From NCBI RefSeq assembly GCF_016599145.1, contig NZ_JAENKO010000047.1, positions 1 through 32,080 of the forward strand: a DNA stretch of 32,080 nucleotides, read 5' to 3'. This stretch comes from Tomitella cavernea (GTDB lineage Bacteria > Actinomycetota > Actinomycetes > Mycobacteriales > Mycobacteriaceae). The stretch's first letter is position 1. Each line of letters opens with the position of its first letter. The notes under the pieces were generated by a model. The model saw only the letters and a list, made by a program, of their open reading frames with translations, was not told where the DNA came from and made no database searches. Made by a program: the position numbers and the translations under genes. Positions 16,601-25,045 of this stretch are shown here, one piece after another.

Positions 16601-19600
16601 GCCAGGGAATCGCGGCCCTCGCGCTCGGCGCGGCGCCGCCACCATTCGGCGTGCGCGGCGACGGCGTCATCGACCGTGGCGAACCCGTCGGCCAGCTCGC
16701 CGATCTCCTCCGCGGACGCCGTCCACATGCGGGCCAGGTCCTCGCGGGCGCTGGCCCAGCGGTCATCGAGCAGCACCGCCTTGCGCGCGTCGAACGCGGG
16801 CGCCACCTGGCGGGCCCAGTCGGAGCCCAGCTCGTCGGAGATCAGGTCCGCCAGCTCGGCGCCGGACTGTTCGGCGCCGGACTGCGCATCCGCGGCCTCG
16901 GCCATGCCGAGCTGCGCGAGGATGGTGCGCGCCGTCTCGGCGAGCACGCCCGCCGGGCCGGTGACCTTCTCGGCGAACTCGCCCAGTGCGGCCGAGTCCA
17001 CGACCCCGCCGCCCGCCGCGGCGGCGGGCTTGCTCACCGCGACGCCGCGGGCCTCGCCGACGGCGAGTACGGCCGCGTCGATCAGTGCGTCGGCCGCACC
17101 CCCGTCGGTGACGGGGGCGTCGGTGAGCCCGCCCAGGTCGCCGCCGCGCACCGAGGAGCCGTCGCGGGTGCCCAGGGCCAGCATCGCGGTGACGTGGCTG
17201 ACCCAGCCGTCGCCCAGCTCCCATTCGCCGCGCACGCGGTCGCCGACGTGGGCGGGCCGCTTGCCCGACGGGCCGAAGACGCGGCGCAGCTGGTCGCCGA
17301 CGGCGTCGGTGAGCACCGGGCCGAACGGCTTGTAGGTGCGGGCCAGGCCCACCACCGTGCTCTCCAGCTGCGGCATGGTCGCCTCGGCCGCTCCGTCGAT
17401 GGCGCCCAGGTTGAGCTCCGCGCCCAGGTCCACCAGCAGCTGGTTGCGGCGCGACGAGGCGCCGTCGGTGAGCGACTCGATGGTGTCGGCGCCGGTCATC
17501 TGGTCGGCGCGCAGCTTGGTCCACAGCGCGATGAGCGTGCGGGTGGCGTCGCCGGCGGTGAACGGGATGTCGTCGGGGCGCGGACCGCCGGTCGGCGCCG
17601 TGGGGGCAGCCGGTGCGGCCTCGGCGGGGGCATCGGCAGGCGCGGCCTCGGCCGCGGATTCCGTCACCTCGGCCGTCTCTTCCACAGGCTCCGGCTCGGT
17701 GTCGGTGCACAGCAGGACCGCGCGCTCGCGCTCCGAGTTGAGCACCTGCGGCCCGGCGCCGACCCGCCCCGGCAGCTTGAGCGTCTGCGAGGCCAGGTTG
17801 GCGACCGTGGGCATACGGCCCACACCCACCTCGACGAACCGCTGGACGTCCAACCCCCCGGTCTCCTCCTCGGAGAACAGCAGGTCCTGCGTCTCGATCC
17901 AACGCACGGGGCTCGCGAACTGCCACGCGAGCAGCTCGATGAGCAGGATGCGGGTGAGCGCCGACGGGTCGGCCGCCCAGGTCTCGTAGTCGCCGAGCAC
18001 CGCGTCGAGCGATTCGGCCGGCACCAGGTCGCGGATCTCCTGGACGAACGCGCAGTCCAGCGTGAACGCCCGCGGCACCAGGTTGGGGATGTAGCGGCCC
18101 ACGAGGATGGCCGGGTCGATGTCGTGCGGCACCAGCTTCTCGAGCGTGTGCCGGAACTCGGGGACACCGCCCAGCAGCACCTGCGAGTGGAACGGCACGT
18201 CGATGCCGGGCACCAGGATGAACGCCTTCTTGCCGCCGCGCGCGAGCCGGCGCGCGTCGATGTCGTCGGACAGGGCGTCCAGGCCGGCGACGGTGCCGGC
18301 GATCGCGTACTGCGATCCGCGCAGGTTGTAGTTGACCACCTGCAGGAACTCGCCGGACTCCGCCGCGATGCGCTCGACGTAGTCGGTCACGTCGTCGTCG
18401 GCGATACCCGCCTGGGACGGACGGATGGCGCCCAGCCGGTAGTCGCTGCGGCCCTCCGTGTCGCGCGGCACCAGGTGGTGCATCGCGCTGCCGCGGTGGA
18501 ACACCACCTCCAGGACGGCCTCCAGTGGCAGCACCTGGGCGACTGCGGCGAGGGCGTTATACTCGCCCACCGAGTGGCCCGCGAACAGCGAGCCCTCGAC
18601 GAACGCGCCGGCCTCGCGCAGCTCCGCCACCTGGGCGCACGCCAGGGTGGCCATGGCGACCTGCGTGAACTGGGTGAGGAACAGCACGCCGTCCGGGTGC
18701 TGATAGGTCTCTCCCTTGGCGGTCAGCGTGGTGGGGTTGTCGCGCACCACGGCCAGGATCGAGAATCCGAGCGCCTCGCGGGTGTGCTTGTCGGCGCGCT
18801 CCCACACCTCCTTGGCGGCCGGCGAGGTGGCGCGCGCGTCCAAGCCCATCCCCTTGTGCTGGATGCCCTGGCCGGGGAACGCGTACACGGTGCGCGGCGC
18901 CTCGAGCACGCCGCCGGCGATCATGACCAGCTCGCCGTCTACACGGCAGGACACCTCGATGACCTCGCGGCCGGCGTCCAGGCCCACGCGCTCCACGCGC
19001 ACGTCGATCTCGGCGCCCGGGCGCACCGGCGCGAGGAACCGCGCGGTCCACCCGGCCAGCGGGGTGGGGGCCCACCCCGCCAGCTTGTCCGTGCCCTCGT
19101 ACAGCGTGGCGGTCGCCACCTGCTGCGCCGCGGCCGACAGCCACATGCCGTGCACGATCGGCGAGCCCAGGCCCGCCAGCCTGGCCGCGGAATCGGAAAC
19201 GTGAATGGGGTTGTGGTCGCCGGAGACCTGGGCGAACGCGTCCATCGCGATGGGCGCCTGCACGGTCACCTGGCGGCGGCGACGACGGGGGCTCTCGTGA
19301 ACCTCGCCCGTCTTGCCGCCCGCACGCTGCGGATCTTCCAGCTCGCCGCGCCCGGCGCGCCCGCGGATCGCGAAGCGCTCGGTGAGCTCGGCGACGGGGG
19401 TCGATTCCAGGCCCAGGTCACGCACGGAGCCGACGTTGACGGAGACCTCGACGACGCGGCCCAGGTCGGAGTCGGAGACCTCGGCGGCCTCGGCACGGAC
19501 CGTGAGGATCGACGGCTCCGACGGCAGCGCCCCGGCCAGGCCGATGGCATGGTCCAGGTGCACCAGGTCCAGCATGCCCTCGATCACGGACGCGGAGTCC

Positions 19601-22600
19601 GAGCCGGGCACGCGGGCGGCGCCGATGGCCGCGAACACGGCCGGCCAGCACGCGCCGACGAGCACGTCCGGCACGCCCGCGGCGCCCGGGACGAAATCGT
19701 CGGGCAGCCCCGCGGAGGTGACGCCGCCGTGGTCGGCGACGAGGTCGGGCGTCCAGGCCAGGTTGATGCGGGCCACGCCGCCCTTCACCTCGGGCAGCTC
19801 CTGCCCCGCGGCCACGCCGAGCAGCTCGGACATCGCGGCCTCCGCGTCGGCCGCGCTGACCAGCGGGGTCCCGCCGTCGACGGCGCTGGCCGGCACGGTG
19901 ATGCGGATGCGCACGGCCTGCTCGCCCACCAGCGGCACGGTGAGCAGCAGCGCGGCGCCCTCTTCGGCGACGGCCAGCGTGGCGCCGGTGAGCGGGTGCT
20001 CGGCGCCGTCGCCGGTGAGCCGCCACTCGGACGGCGCTCCCAGGCGGTGCACCGGGTTGATGGTGTGGCGGCCCGCCCAGCGGATGTCCGGCGAGGCCAG
20101 CACGAGGTCCACTGCGTCGGCCACCGCATCGCCGACGCCCAAGTGCCGGCGCGCCGGGATCGTCGCGGCGGCGCCGTTTCCGGCGAGCAGCTCGTCGGCC
20201 GTGGCCTTCTCGAACCTGTCGAGCAGCTCGCCCACCGGCTCGTCGGCGCGGGTGATGCCGGCGACGGACACCGGGCCGGGAATGATGCACACCTCGTCCG
20301 CGCCGTAGCGCGCGTCGTGCGCCTGCCACAGCGAATCGGACCGCCACCAGCGGCGCACGTCCTTGTCGATGACCGGCACGAAGTTCACCGGCTTGCCCGG
20401 CGTGCGGCACAGTTCGACGAAGAACGACACGTCCGCCGGGTGCAGCAACGTGGAGGTGGCCGCGGGGTGCTGGGCCACGAGGGCATCCACGGCCGCCCCC
20501 GGGGCGTCCAGCGCCGCGGAGTCGTCGTCGAACAGCGTGGGGATGGGGCCGTGCTCGATGGGGCTCAGACGGGCCTCCGCACGGCGCAGCATCTCGCCGA
20601 AGCGGTCGCGCCAGGTCACGTCCGCCCACACCGCGTCGCCGTCGGCCAGGTCGTGGCCCATGGTCAGCTCGACGTAGCGGCGCAGCCACTGCTCGTACGG
20701 CATGGCGGCCACGTCGCCGAAGTACGGCTTGGCGGTGCCGGCCATCGCGGCGACGATCTCGTCGCGCCGCTCGGCGACCGCGTCGGCGTCGCCGGCCACG
20801 TCGTCGAGCAGACGGCCGCAGCGGGACGCGGTGTTGTCGATCTCGTGGATGTCGGCGCCGAGCTGGCTGCGGCCGGAGGCCATGCCGCCCTCCGCGGTGC
20901 CGGCGCCGACCCACCCGGGCGTGCCCGGGGTCTCGACGAGCATCCTCTTGACCTCGGGCGCCGTGGTGGCTTCGAGGGTGGCCATCGCCGCCGTCCCGAC
21001 GAGGATGCCGTCGACGGGCATGGCCGGGAAGCCGTGCTGCGTGGACCAGCGGCCGGTCAGGTAATCGGCCGAGCGCTCGGGCGTGCCGATGCCGCCGCCC
21101 ACGCACACCACGATGTTGGCGCGCGCGCGGAGCTCGCCGTAGGTGGTCAGCAGCAGGTCGTCGAGGTCTTCCCACGAGTGGTGGCCGCCGGCCTTGCCGC
21201 CCTCGACCTGCACGATGATCGGGTAGTCGGGCACCTCGGCGGCGATGCGCACCACCGAGCGGATCTGCGCCACCGTGCCCGGTTTGAAGGCGATGTAGGG
21301 GATGCCGACCTCGGCGCGCTCCTCGATGAGCGCCAGCGCGTCCTCGAGCTCGGGGATGCCCGCGGTGACGATGAGCCCGTCGAGTGCGGCGCCGGTGGTG
21401 CGCGCCTTCTGCACCAGCCGCTTTCCGCCCACCTGCAGCTTCCACAGGTACGGGTCGAGGAACAGCGAGTTGAACTGCACGGCGCGCCCTGGTTCCAGCA
21501 GCGCGTTCAGCTCGTCGATGCGGTTCAGGAAGATCTCCTCGGTGACCTGCCCGCCGCCGGCCAGCTCGGCCCAGTGGCCGGCGTTGGCCGCGGCCGCGAC
21601 GATGCGCGCGTCGACGGTGGTGGGGGTCATGCCCGCGAGGAGGATCGGGGAACGGCCGGTAAGGCGCGTGAACGCGGTCTCCACGACGATGCGACCGTCG
21701 GGCAGCGTCTTGGCCGTGGGTGCGAATTGCGACCAGGGCGACTCGGCCTCCGGCGCGGCGCCGGGGGTGAACAGGTTGCGCTGGCCGGCACGGGTCGACG
21801 CCGGAACCACGCCCACGCCGGTACCACGCACCACCCCGGCGGTCATGCGCGTGAGCAGGTCTCCGGGGCCCAGGTCCAGGACCCAGCGGGCCCCGGCATC
21901 GACGGCGGAATCGACCGAGGCCACCCAGTCGACGGGGGCGACGAGGATCGAATCGGTCAGGCGGGCGGCCTGCTCGACGTCGAGGCCGCAGCGCTCCGCC
22001 CAGTCGGCCACCATCTGCACGGCCTCACGCAGACCGGGGTGGTGGAAGCCGGCCTCGACGGCGACGTGCTCGAACACGGGGGCGAAGGGTGCGCCGCCGG
22101 TGAGCTTGTCGGCGCGCTCGTCCTTCTCGCGGGCGGCGATGCCCTCGCAGTGCGTGCGCAGGCGCGCGAGCTGGTCCGGATCGCCGGTGAGCACGATGCG
22201 GCGGCGGCCGTTGCGGATCGCGAGCACCGGGCGGTCCAGGGTGCGGGCGCCGAACACCTCGGACAGCGCGGCCTCGATGCGCTCGGGGTCCACCCCGGAG
22301 ACGGCCAGCATGGGGGAACGGTCGGTGGTGCCGATGAGCCCGCGCCGACGCGACACGAGGGTGGCGGCGGCGCCGACGAGCTGGGCTAGCGCGAGTAGTC
22401 GAGCATCCTCACGCCCGCCGGCGGCGAGCGCCTCGGCGGCGAGAACGCCCTGCGAATGCCCGAGAGTGGCGACGCTGTGGGCGCCGATCTCGTCCGAGCG
22501 CAGGTCGAGGCCGTTCTCCGCCAGCGACCGCACCGCGGCCAGCTGGGTCAGCAGCACGCCGGGCAGCGAGATCGCGGCGGAGGTCAGTGCGGACTGCCGC

Positions 22601-22929
22601 GGGCGCGTGGCCTCGATGCCCCACCCGATGGGGTCGAAGCCGGACGGGCGCACCACGAGCAGCTCGGAACGCACCGGCGCCAGGATCCGCTCGGACTCGT
22701 CCACCAGCATGGTGAGCTCGCCCTCGAGCTGCGCGTCGGTGGCCAGCTCGGTGAGCGAATCCAGCCACGGGGCCCCCTGCCCGCCGAAGGCCACCGCGTA
22801 CTGCTCCCCGCTCCGGAGCCTGTCGGCCAGCGGTGTGCCGCCGCGGGGCGCGGCGGCACCGTCGGCGGCGGCTGCGTCGGCTCCGGTGGAGTCGTCGTCG
22901 CGGCCTGATCCGAATGCCTCGATGGTCAC
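13633..22929 (-). CDS. fas: Type I fatty acid synthase (FAS-I)
   Basis: 3098 aa, a single-chain multienzyme that makes acyl-CoAs de novo; in mycolic-acid bacteria these feed phospholipids and mycolates. Domain order: acetyltransferase (GHSQG, Ser159), enoyl reductase (GGGIGTPERSADYL, ~611), dehydratase (GDHNPIH, His1239), malonyl/palmitoyl transferase (GHSVGEYN, Ser1453), a Glu/Ala/Pro-rich linker (~1745-1785), ACP with the pantetheine serine in DGASSRRNQ (Ser1825/1826), ketoreductase (TGAGKGSIAG, ~2140), and ketosynthase with Cys2737 (AACATAAVS) and histidines in SKHDTST and LTGHSKGG. GTG 22929 was chosen because AGAGGA lies ~8 nt upstream and VTIEAFG aligns with the MTIHEHD start of M. tuberculosis FAS (3069 aa); the frame is open to 23100. 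All active-site motifs are intact. It is followed by acpS. Confidence 0.99.
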   Translation of the reverse strand: MTIEAFGSGRDDDSTGADAAAADGAAAPRGGTPLADRLRSGEQYAVAFGGQGAPWLDSLTELATDAQLEGELTMLVDESERILAPVRSELLVVRPSGFDPIGWGIEATRPRQSALTSAAISLPGVLLTQLAAVRSLAENGLDLRSDEIGAHSVATLGHSQGVLAAEALAAGGREDARLLALAQLVGAAATLVSRRRGLIGTTDRSPMLAVSGVDPERIEAALSEVFGARTLDRPVLAIRNGRRRIVLTGDPDQLARLRTHCEGIAAREKDERADKLTGGAPFAPVFEHVAVEAGFHHPGLREAVQMVADWAERCGLDVEQAARLTDSILVAPVDWVASVDSAVDAGARWVLDLGPGDLLTRMTAGVVRGTGVGVVPASTRAGQRNLFTPGAAPEAESPWSQFAPTAKTLPDGRIVVETAFTRLTGRSPILLAGMTPTTVDARIVAAAANAGHWAELAGGGQVTEEIFLNRIDELNALLEPGRAVQFNSLFLDPYLWKLQVGGKRLVQKARTTGAALDGLIVTAGIPELEDALALIEERAEVGIPYIAFKPGTVAQIRSVVRIAAEVPDYPIIVQVEGGKAGGHHSWEDLDDLLLTTYGELRARANIVVCVGGGIGTPERSADYLTGRWSTQHGFPAMPVDGILVGTAAMATLEATTAPEVKRMLVETPGTPGWVGAGTAEGGMASGRSQLGADIHEIDNTASRCGRLLDDVAGDADAVAERRDEIVAAMAGTAKPYFGDVAAMPYEQWLRRYVELTMGHDLADGDAVWADVTWRDRFGEMLRRAEARLSPIEHGPIPTLFDDDSAALDAPGAAVDALVAQHPAATSTLLHPADVSFFVELCRTPGKPVNFVPVIDKDVRRWWRSDSLWQAHDARYGADEVCIIPGPVSVAGITRADEPVGELLDRFEKATADELLAGNGAAATIPARRHLGVGDAVADAVDLVLASPDIRWAGRHTINPVHRLGAPSEWRLTGDGAEHPLTGATLAVAEEGAALLLTVPLVGEQAVRIRITVPASAVDGGTPLVSAADAEAAMSELLGVAAGQELPEVKGGVARINLAWTPDLVADHGGVTSAGLPDDFVPGAAGVPDVLVGACWPAVFAAIGAARVPGSDSASVIEGMLDLVHLDHAIGLAGALPSEPSILTVRAEAAEVSDSDLGRVVEVSVNVGSVRDLGLESTPVAELTERFAIRGRAGRGELEDPQRAGGKTGEVHESPRRRRRQVTVQAPIAMDAFAQVSGDHNPIHVSDSAARLAGLGSPIVHGMWLSAAAQQVATATLYEGTDKLAGWAPTPLAGWTARFLAPVRPGAEIDVRVERVGLDAGREVIEVSCRVDGELVMIAGGVLEAPRTVYAFPGQGIQHKGMGLDARATSPAAKEVWERADKHTREALGFSILAVVRDNPTTLTAKGETYQHPDGVLFLTQFTQVAMATLACAQVAELREAGAFVEGSLFAGHSVGEYNALAAVAQVLPLEAVLEVVFHRGSAMHHLVPRDTEGRSDYRLGAIRPSQAGIADDDVTDYVERIAAESGEFLQVVNYNLRGSQYAIAGTVAGLDALSDDIDARRLARGGKKAFILVPGIDVPFHSQVLLGGVPEFRHTLEKLVPHDIDPAILVGRYIPNLVPRAFTLDCAFVQEIRDLVPAESLDAVLGDYETWAADPSALTRILLIELLAWQFASPVRWIETQDLLFSEEETGGLDVQRFVEVGVGRMPTVANLASQTLKLPGRVGAGPQVLNSERERAVLLCTDTEPEPVEETAEVTESAAEAAPADAPAEAAPAAPTAPTGGPRPDDIPFTAGDATRTLIALWTKLRADQMTGADTIESLTDGASSRRNQLLVDLGAELNLGAIDGAAEATMPQLESTVVGLARTYKPFGPVLTDAVGDQLRRVFGPSGKRPAHVGDRVRGEWELGDGWVSHVTAMLALGTRDGSSVRGGDLGGLTDAPVTDGGAADALIDAAVLAVGEARGVAVSKPAAAAGGGVVDSAALGEFAEKVTGPAGVLAETARTILAQLGMAEAADAQSGAEQSGAELADLISDELGSDWARQVAPAFDARKAVLLDDRWASAREDLARMWTASAEEIGELADGFATVDDAVAAHAEWWRRRAEREGRDSLAAEYAAIAAAPRTAGRTGEFAGDTAVVTGAGKGSIAGAVVGELLAGGATVIATTSSLTQKKLAYFRELYRTSAREGAALWVLPVNLASFSDVDALIDWIGTEQTESAGGKSTVIKEPMTPTMLFPFAAPRVVGDLRDAGAKSELQMRVLLWAVERLVAGLSGIGADHDIASRLHVVLPGSPNRGTFGGDGAYGESKASLDALVNRWHAERGWGERVTLVHAIIGWVRGTGLMGGNDPLVEQVEAKGVRTWAPDEIAVELLGAASDEVRGKAAAAPQTLDLTGGLGEVDLDLAELAGTQDEADNSDGGADADEFAGSVQATIDALPFPPELRLSATVPSWPEVTAAPEELVVIVGAGELGPYGSARTRFEMEVDEQLSPAGVLELAWSTGLVTWETTPKAGWYDAESGDQVPEAEIWERYHDAVVERCGIRLFDDDGAMVEQTSPLLTSVFLDKDLTFTVSSEGEARAFVDADPERTTMASVPETGDWKVTRKAGTEIRVPRRVNLTRTVGGQIPTGFDPTVWGIPADMAEAIDRVAQWNLVCTVDAFLSAGFSPAEMLRWVHPTQVANTQGTGMGGMTSMRALYVDNLLGEPHANDTLQEALPNVIAAHVVQSYVGGYGAMVHPVAACATAAVSVEEGVDKIRLGKADFAVAGGFDDLSIEGIVGFGDMSATADSDAMTAKGIDPRRFSRANDRRRGGFVESAGGGTVLLARGDVAARMGLPVLGVVAWAGSHADGVHTSIPAPGIGALGVARGGRTSQLAKALATVGLTVDDVAVVSKHDTSTAANDPNESELHERIADALGRDPGNPLFVVSQKTLTGHSKGGAAAFQLIGLCQVLGAGIIPPNRSLDCVDGAFTEYPRLVWTREEPLRFGNEMPLRAGLLTSLGFGHVAGLIAVAHPEAFVASLPESAREAYRAKAAERQVAGARRLTQAMVGGAELYERPEGRRFDGLGCSATGTVSIKEHEAAMLLEPQARLNSEGEYRLRGEQ

Positions 22930-23103
22930 GTGGGGTTCCTCTCCGTCGGCTCCGCGGCGGGCCGGGCGTGCGGCCGTGCGCGTGGTCAGTCGACATTCCG
23001 GACCCGGTGCGGCGGCGCTCTGCGCCGGTGGCTGCGCAGCCGTCGCTGCCGCCCCTCCCCGCCCGATCCACGGCGATGTCTCCGTAGAGAAGATTGCCAC
23101 AGA

Positions 23104-23131
23104 ATCATGAGGGACCCCTCACGTTTGTCGG
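23104..23131 (-). promoter_or_regulatory. Candidate fas promoter
   Basis: On the minus strand CCGACA (23126-23131) and CATGAT (23104-23109) are 16 bp apart. Transcription would begin near 23097, leaving a leader of about 170 nt before the GTG at 22929. Both boxes are imperfect. The only other content of the ~400-bp stretch 22930-23332 that I can identify is the palindromes listed separately. Confidence 0.4.
23108..23121. promoter_or_regulatory. Palindrome in the fas core promoter
   Basis: TGAGGG-AC-CCCTCA is a perfect 6-2-6 inverted repeat overlapping the proposed -10 and spacer of the fas promoter. Its position would suit a repressor. Confidence 0.45.
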
Positions 23132-23142
23132 CGCAGCCGAGG

Positions 23143-23176
23143 TACCCACGAGTAGGAGAAGCGGTACCCGCGGGTA
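23143..23176. promoter_or_regulatory. Two related palindromes upstream of fas (FasR-site candidates)
   Basis: TACCCGCGGGTA (23165-23176) is a perfect 12-bp palindrome and TACCCACGAGTA (23143-23154) is a one-mismatch version, both inside a GGTACCC repeat. Centres are 22 bp apart, two helical turns, at about -51 and -73 from the proposed fas start. The gap serves only fas, since the exporter gene beyond ends here. The TetR-type regulator FasR activates fas-acpS in M. tuberculosis; upstream tandem sites fit activation, but I cannot confirm its motif. Confidence 0.55.
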
Positions 23177-23332
23177 GAAATCCGCTGATGTGGGGCGTTG
23201 GGAACTGCTGTGTTTTCAGTCACAGTTCGGTCACGAACAGGCGCTTCTGCCGCGCGCGGACGCCCCCGTGATCAGGACGTTCGCCCAGAACAGCTGAGGT
23301 TCCGGAGCCGCGGCCGGTGACAGGCCGGACTG

Positions 23333-24952
23333 TCAGACGTCCACCCGCGCAGCGCCGGCCTGTCGCGCTGCGGCCTCCACCGTGCCGGGTGCCGCGCCAA
23401 ACCCGAGCCCAGCCGCCCGCCGCGCGGCTCCCTTGCCCGGCGCCCACCACGCCATGAACACCGCTCCCGCCGCGGCGACGCAGGCGAGGACGAGACCCGC
23501 ACTCGACACGCCGTCGAGGAATGCCCGCTCCGCGACGGACACCAGAGCATCGCCCGACCGTCCGGCCTGTTCGGCCACGGCCAGCGCGCCGGCGAGCGAG
23601 TCGCCCACCGGCTCCCGCGCCACCTCCGGCAGTCGATCGAGCACGGGATCGATGCCGTTCGCATATCCGGCCGCCAGCAGGCTCCCCGCCACGGCGATGC
23701 CGAGGCTGGCCCCCACCTCGCGGGTGGCGTCGTTGACGGCCGCGGCGACACCCTGCTTGTCCGCGGGCGCCTCCGAGACGATCACGTCGGTGGCGGGCGC
23801 CGCGGTGAGGCCCAGCCCGGCGCTCATGATGAGCACCGGCCAGAGGACGTCGACGTAGGTGGAGCCGGCGTCGATCCCGCGCAGCACGAACAACCCGGCC
23901 GCGATGGCCGCCATCCCGACCACCATCACGGGCTTGAGGCCGACCCGCGCCGCGATCCGCGGCGACACCATGGCCACCAGCATCAGCGGGGCCATCATCG
24001 GGGCCATGGCCAGCGAGGCCCCGAAGGGGCTGTACCCCAACACCAGCTGCAGGTATTGGATGAGGATGAGGAACACCCCGAAGGTGACGCCGAACTGCAC
24101 TGTCAGCGACAGTGCGCCGGCCGAGAACCCCCTGCTGTGGAACACCCGCACGTCCAGCAGCGGCTCACGCCGCCGCAGCTGCGCCGCCACGAACGCGGCC
24201 ACCAGCACGAGCCCCGCGCCGATCGTCGCGAGCACCGGCGCCGAGGTCCAGCCGTGCTCGGGCCCCGAGATGATCCCGAACACGAGCAACCCCAGGCCCG
24301 CAGCCACCAGCACGCTGCCGAGCACGTCGATCCGCGGCGGCACGGTCGAGCGCGATTCCGGCAGCGTCATCGCGCCGAGCATCATCACCGCCCCGGCGGC
24401 GGAGAGCACGACGAAGATCGACTCCCACGACCACACCTGCACCAACGCGCCGGAGCCGACGATGCCCACCACACCGGCCGCGCCCGCCACCCCGGCCCAC
24501 AGGCCGATGACGCTCCCCCGTCGTTCTGCGGGCAGCAGCCCTGTCAGCAGCGACAGCGTGGAGGGCATGACCGCCGCCGCGCCGACGCCCGCCAGCACCC
24601 GGGCGGCGATGATCCACACCGGCTGCTGCACCAGCAGCGGCAGCACCGACCCGGCGGTGAACACGGCGAGTCCGGTGACGAGCACCACCCGGCGGCCGTA
24701 CCGGTCGCCCACTGCGCCGGCGGGCAGCACCAGACAGGCGAGTGCCAGGGTGTAGCCGTCGACGATCCACGTCAGCTGCGCCTGAGTGGCACCCGTGGCG
24801 GTCGCGATGTCCGGCAGGGCCGTGTAAAGCGCCGCCATCGACGCGATGATCACCGTCACCGCGGCGCACGCGACGGCGACGATCCACCGGCGCGCGCCGG
24901 GCCCCGGCGCGGTCGCTACGGCCGCGTCATCGTCCGCCACCACGTGCGTCAT
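23333..24952 (-). CDS. MFS multidrug exporter, 14-helix DHA2 type
   Basis: 539 aa, proton-driven drug exporter of the EmrB/QacA group in the cytoplasmic membrane. About 14 hydrophobic segments, an Asp in helix 1-2 (ALPDIATATGATQAQLTW), motif A GAVGDRYGRR (~79-88), motif B-like RVLAGVGAAAVMP and motif C-like GLWAGVAGAAGVVGIVGSG are visible. The C-terminus is a ~45-residue Ala/Gly-rich cytosolic tail. GGGAG lies 7 nt before the ATG. It is divergent from a TetR gene, and its promoter is covered by two dyads, so it is almost certainly repressed by that regulator and induced by substrate drugs. Confidence 0.94.
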   Translation of the reverse strand: MTHVVADDDAAVATAPGPGARRWIVAVACAAVTVIIASMAALYTALPDIATATGATQAQLTWIVDGYTLALACLVLPAGAVGDRYGRRVVLVTGLAVFTAGSVLPLLVQQPVWIIAARVLAGVGAAAVMPSTLSLLTGLLPAERRGSVIGLWAGVAGAAGVVGIVGSGALVQVWSWESIFVVLSAAGAVMMLGAMTLPESRSTVPPRIDVLGSVLVAAGLGLLVFGIISGPEHGWTSAPVLATIGAGLVLVAAFVAAQLRRREPLLDVRVFHSRGFSAGALSLTVQFGVTFGVFLILIQYLQLVLGYSPFGASLAMAPMMAPLMLVAMVSPRIAARVGLKPVMVVGMAAIAAGLFVLRGIDAGSTYVDVLWPVLIMSAGLGLTAAPATDVIVSEAPADKQGVAAAVNDATREVGASLGIAVAGSLLAAGYANGIDPVLDRLPEVAREPVGDSLAGALAVAEQAGRSGDALVSVAERAFLDGVSSAGLVLACVAAAGAVFMAWWAPGKGAARRAAGLGFGAAPGTVEAAARQAGAARVDV

Positions 24953-24990
24953 CGCTGTGCTCCCTCGGCCGCTCGAACCCGCCGCGCCTT

Positions 24991-25019
24991 ACGCTACAGT
25001 CAGTAGCGTTTCGATACAA
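24991..25019 (-). promoter_or_regulatory. Promoter of the MFS exporter
   Basis: TTGTAT (25014-25019) and TAGCGT (24991-24996) on the minus strand are exactly 17 bp apart. The first operator dyad covers the -10 and spacer and the second starts at the -35, so bound regulator would block RNA polymerase. Confidence 0.65.
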
Positions 25020-25029
25020 ACAGTTTCGT
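24991..25029. promoter_or_regulatory. Twin TetR operators between exporter and tetR
   Basis: ACGCTAC-AGTCA-GTAGCGT (24991-25009) is a perfect 7-5-7 inverted repeat. TCGATAC-AAACA-GTTTCGT (25011-25029) is an imperfect dyad of the same 7-5-7 layout. Centres are 20 bp apart, two helical turns. Half-sites share the form ACGNNAC. They lie in the divergent region between the exporter and its TetR gene, as expected for an autoregulated local repressor. Confidence 0.75.
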
Positions 25030-25045
25030 TTCGGGAGTAGGGACG

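Noticed and set aside
13708-22389. An uninterrupted 2893-codon frame on the plus strand opposite fas
   Set aside because: It is antisense to an intact FAS-I with all active sites, and is rich in Arg/Gly/His as expected from the complement of GC-biased codons. It is a codon-bias shadow, not a gene.
22930-23100. 57-residue longer N-terminus for FAS
   Set aside because: Mycobacterial FAS proteins begin at the position of GTG 22929, which has a ribosome site; the extension is low-complexity.
23319-23334. GACAG/CTGTC hairpin at the exporter 3' end
   Set aside because: A 5-bp stem overlapping the stop codon region, without T-run; too weak to call a terminator.
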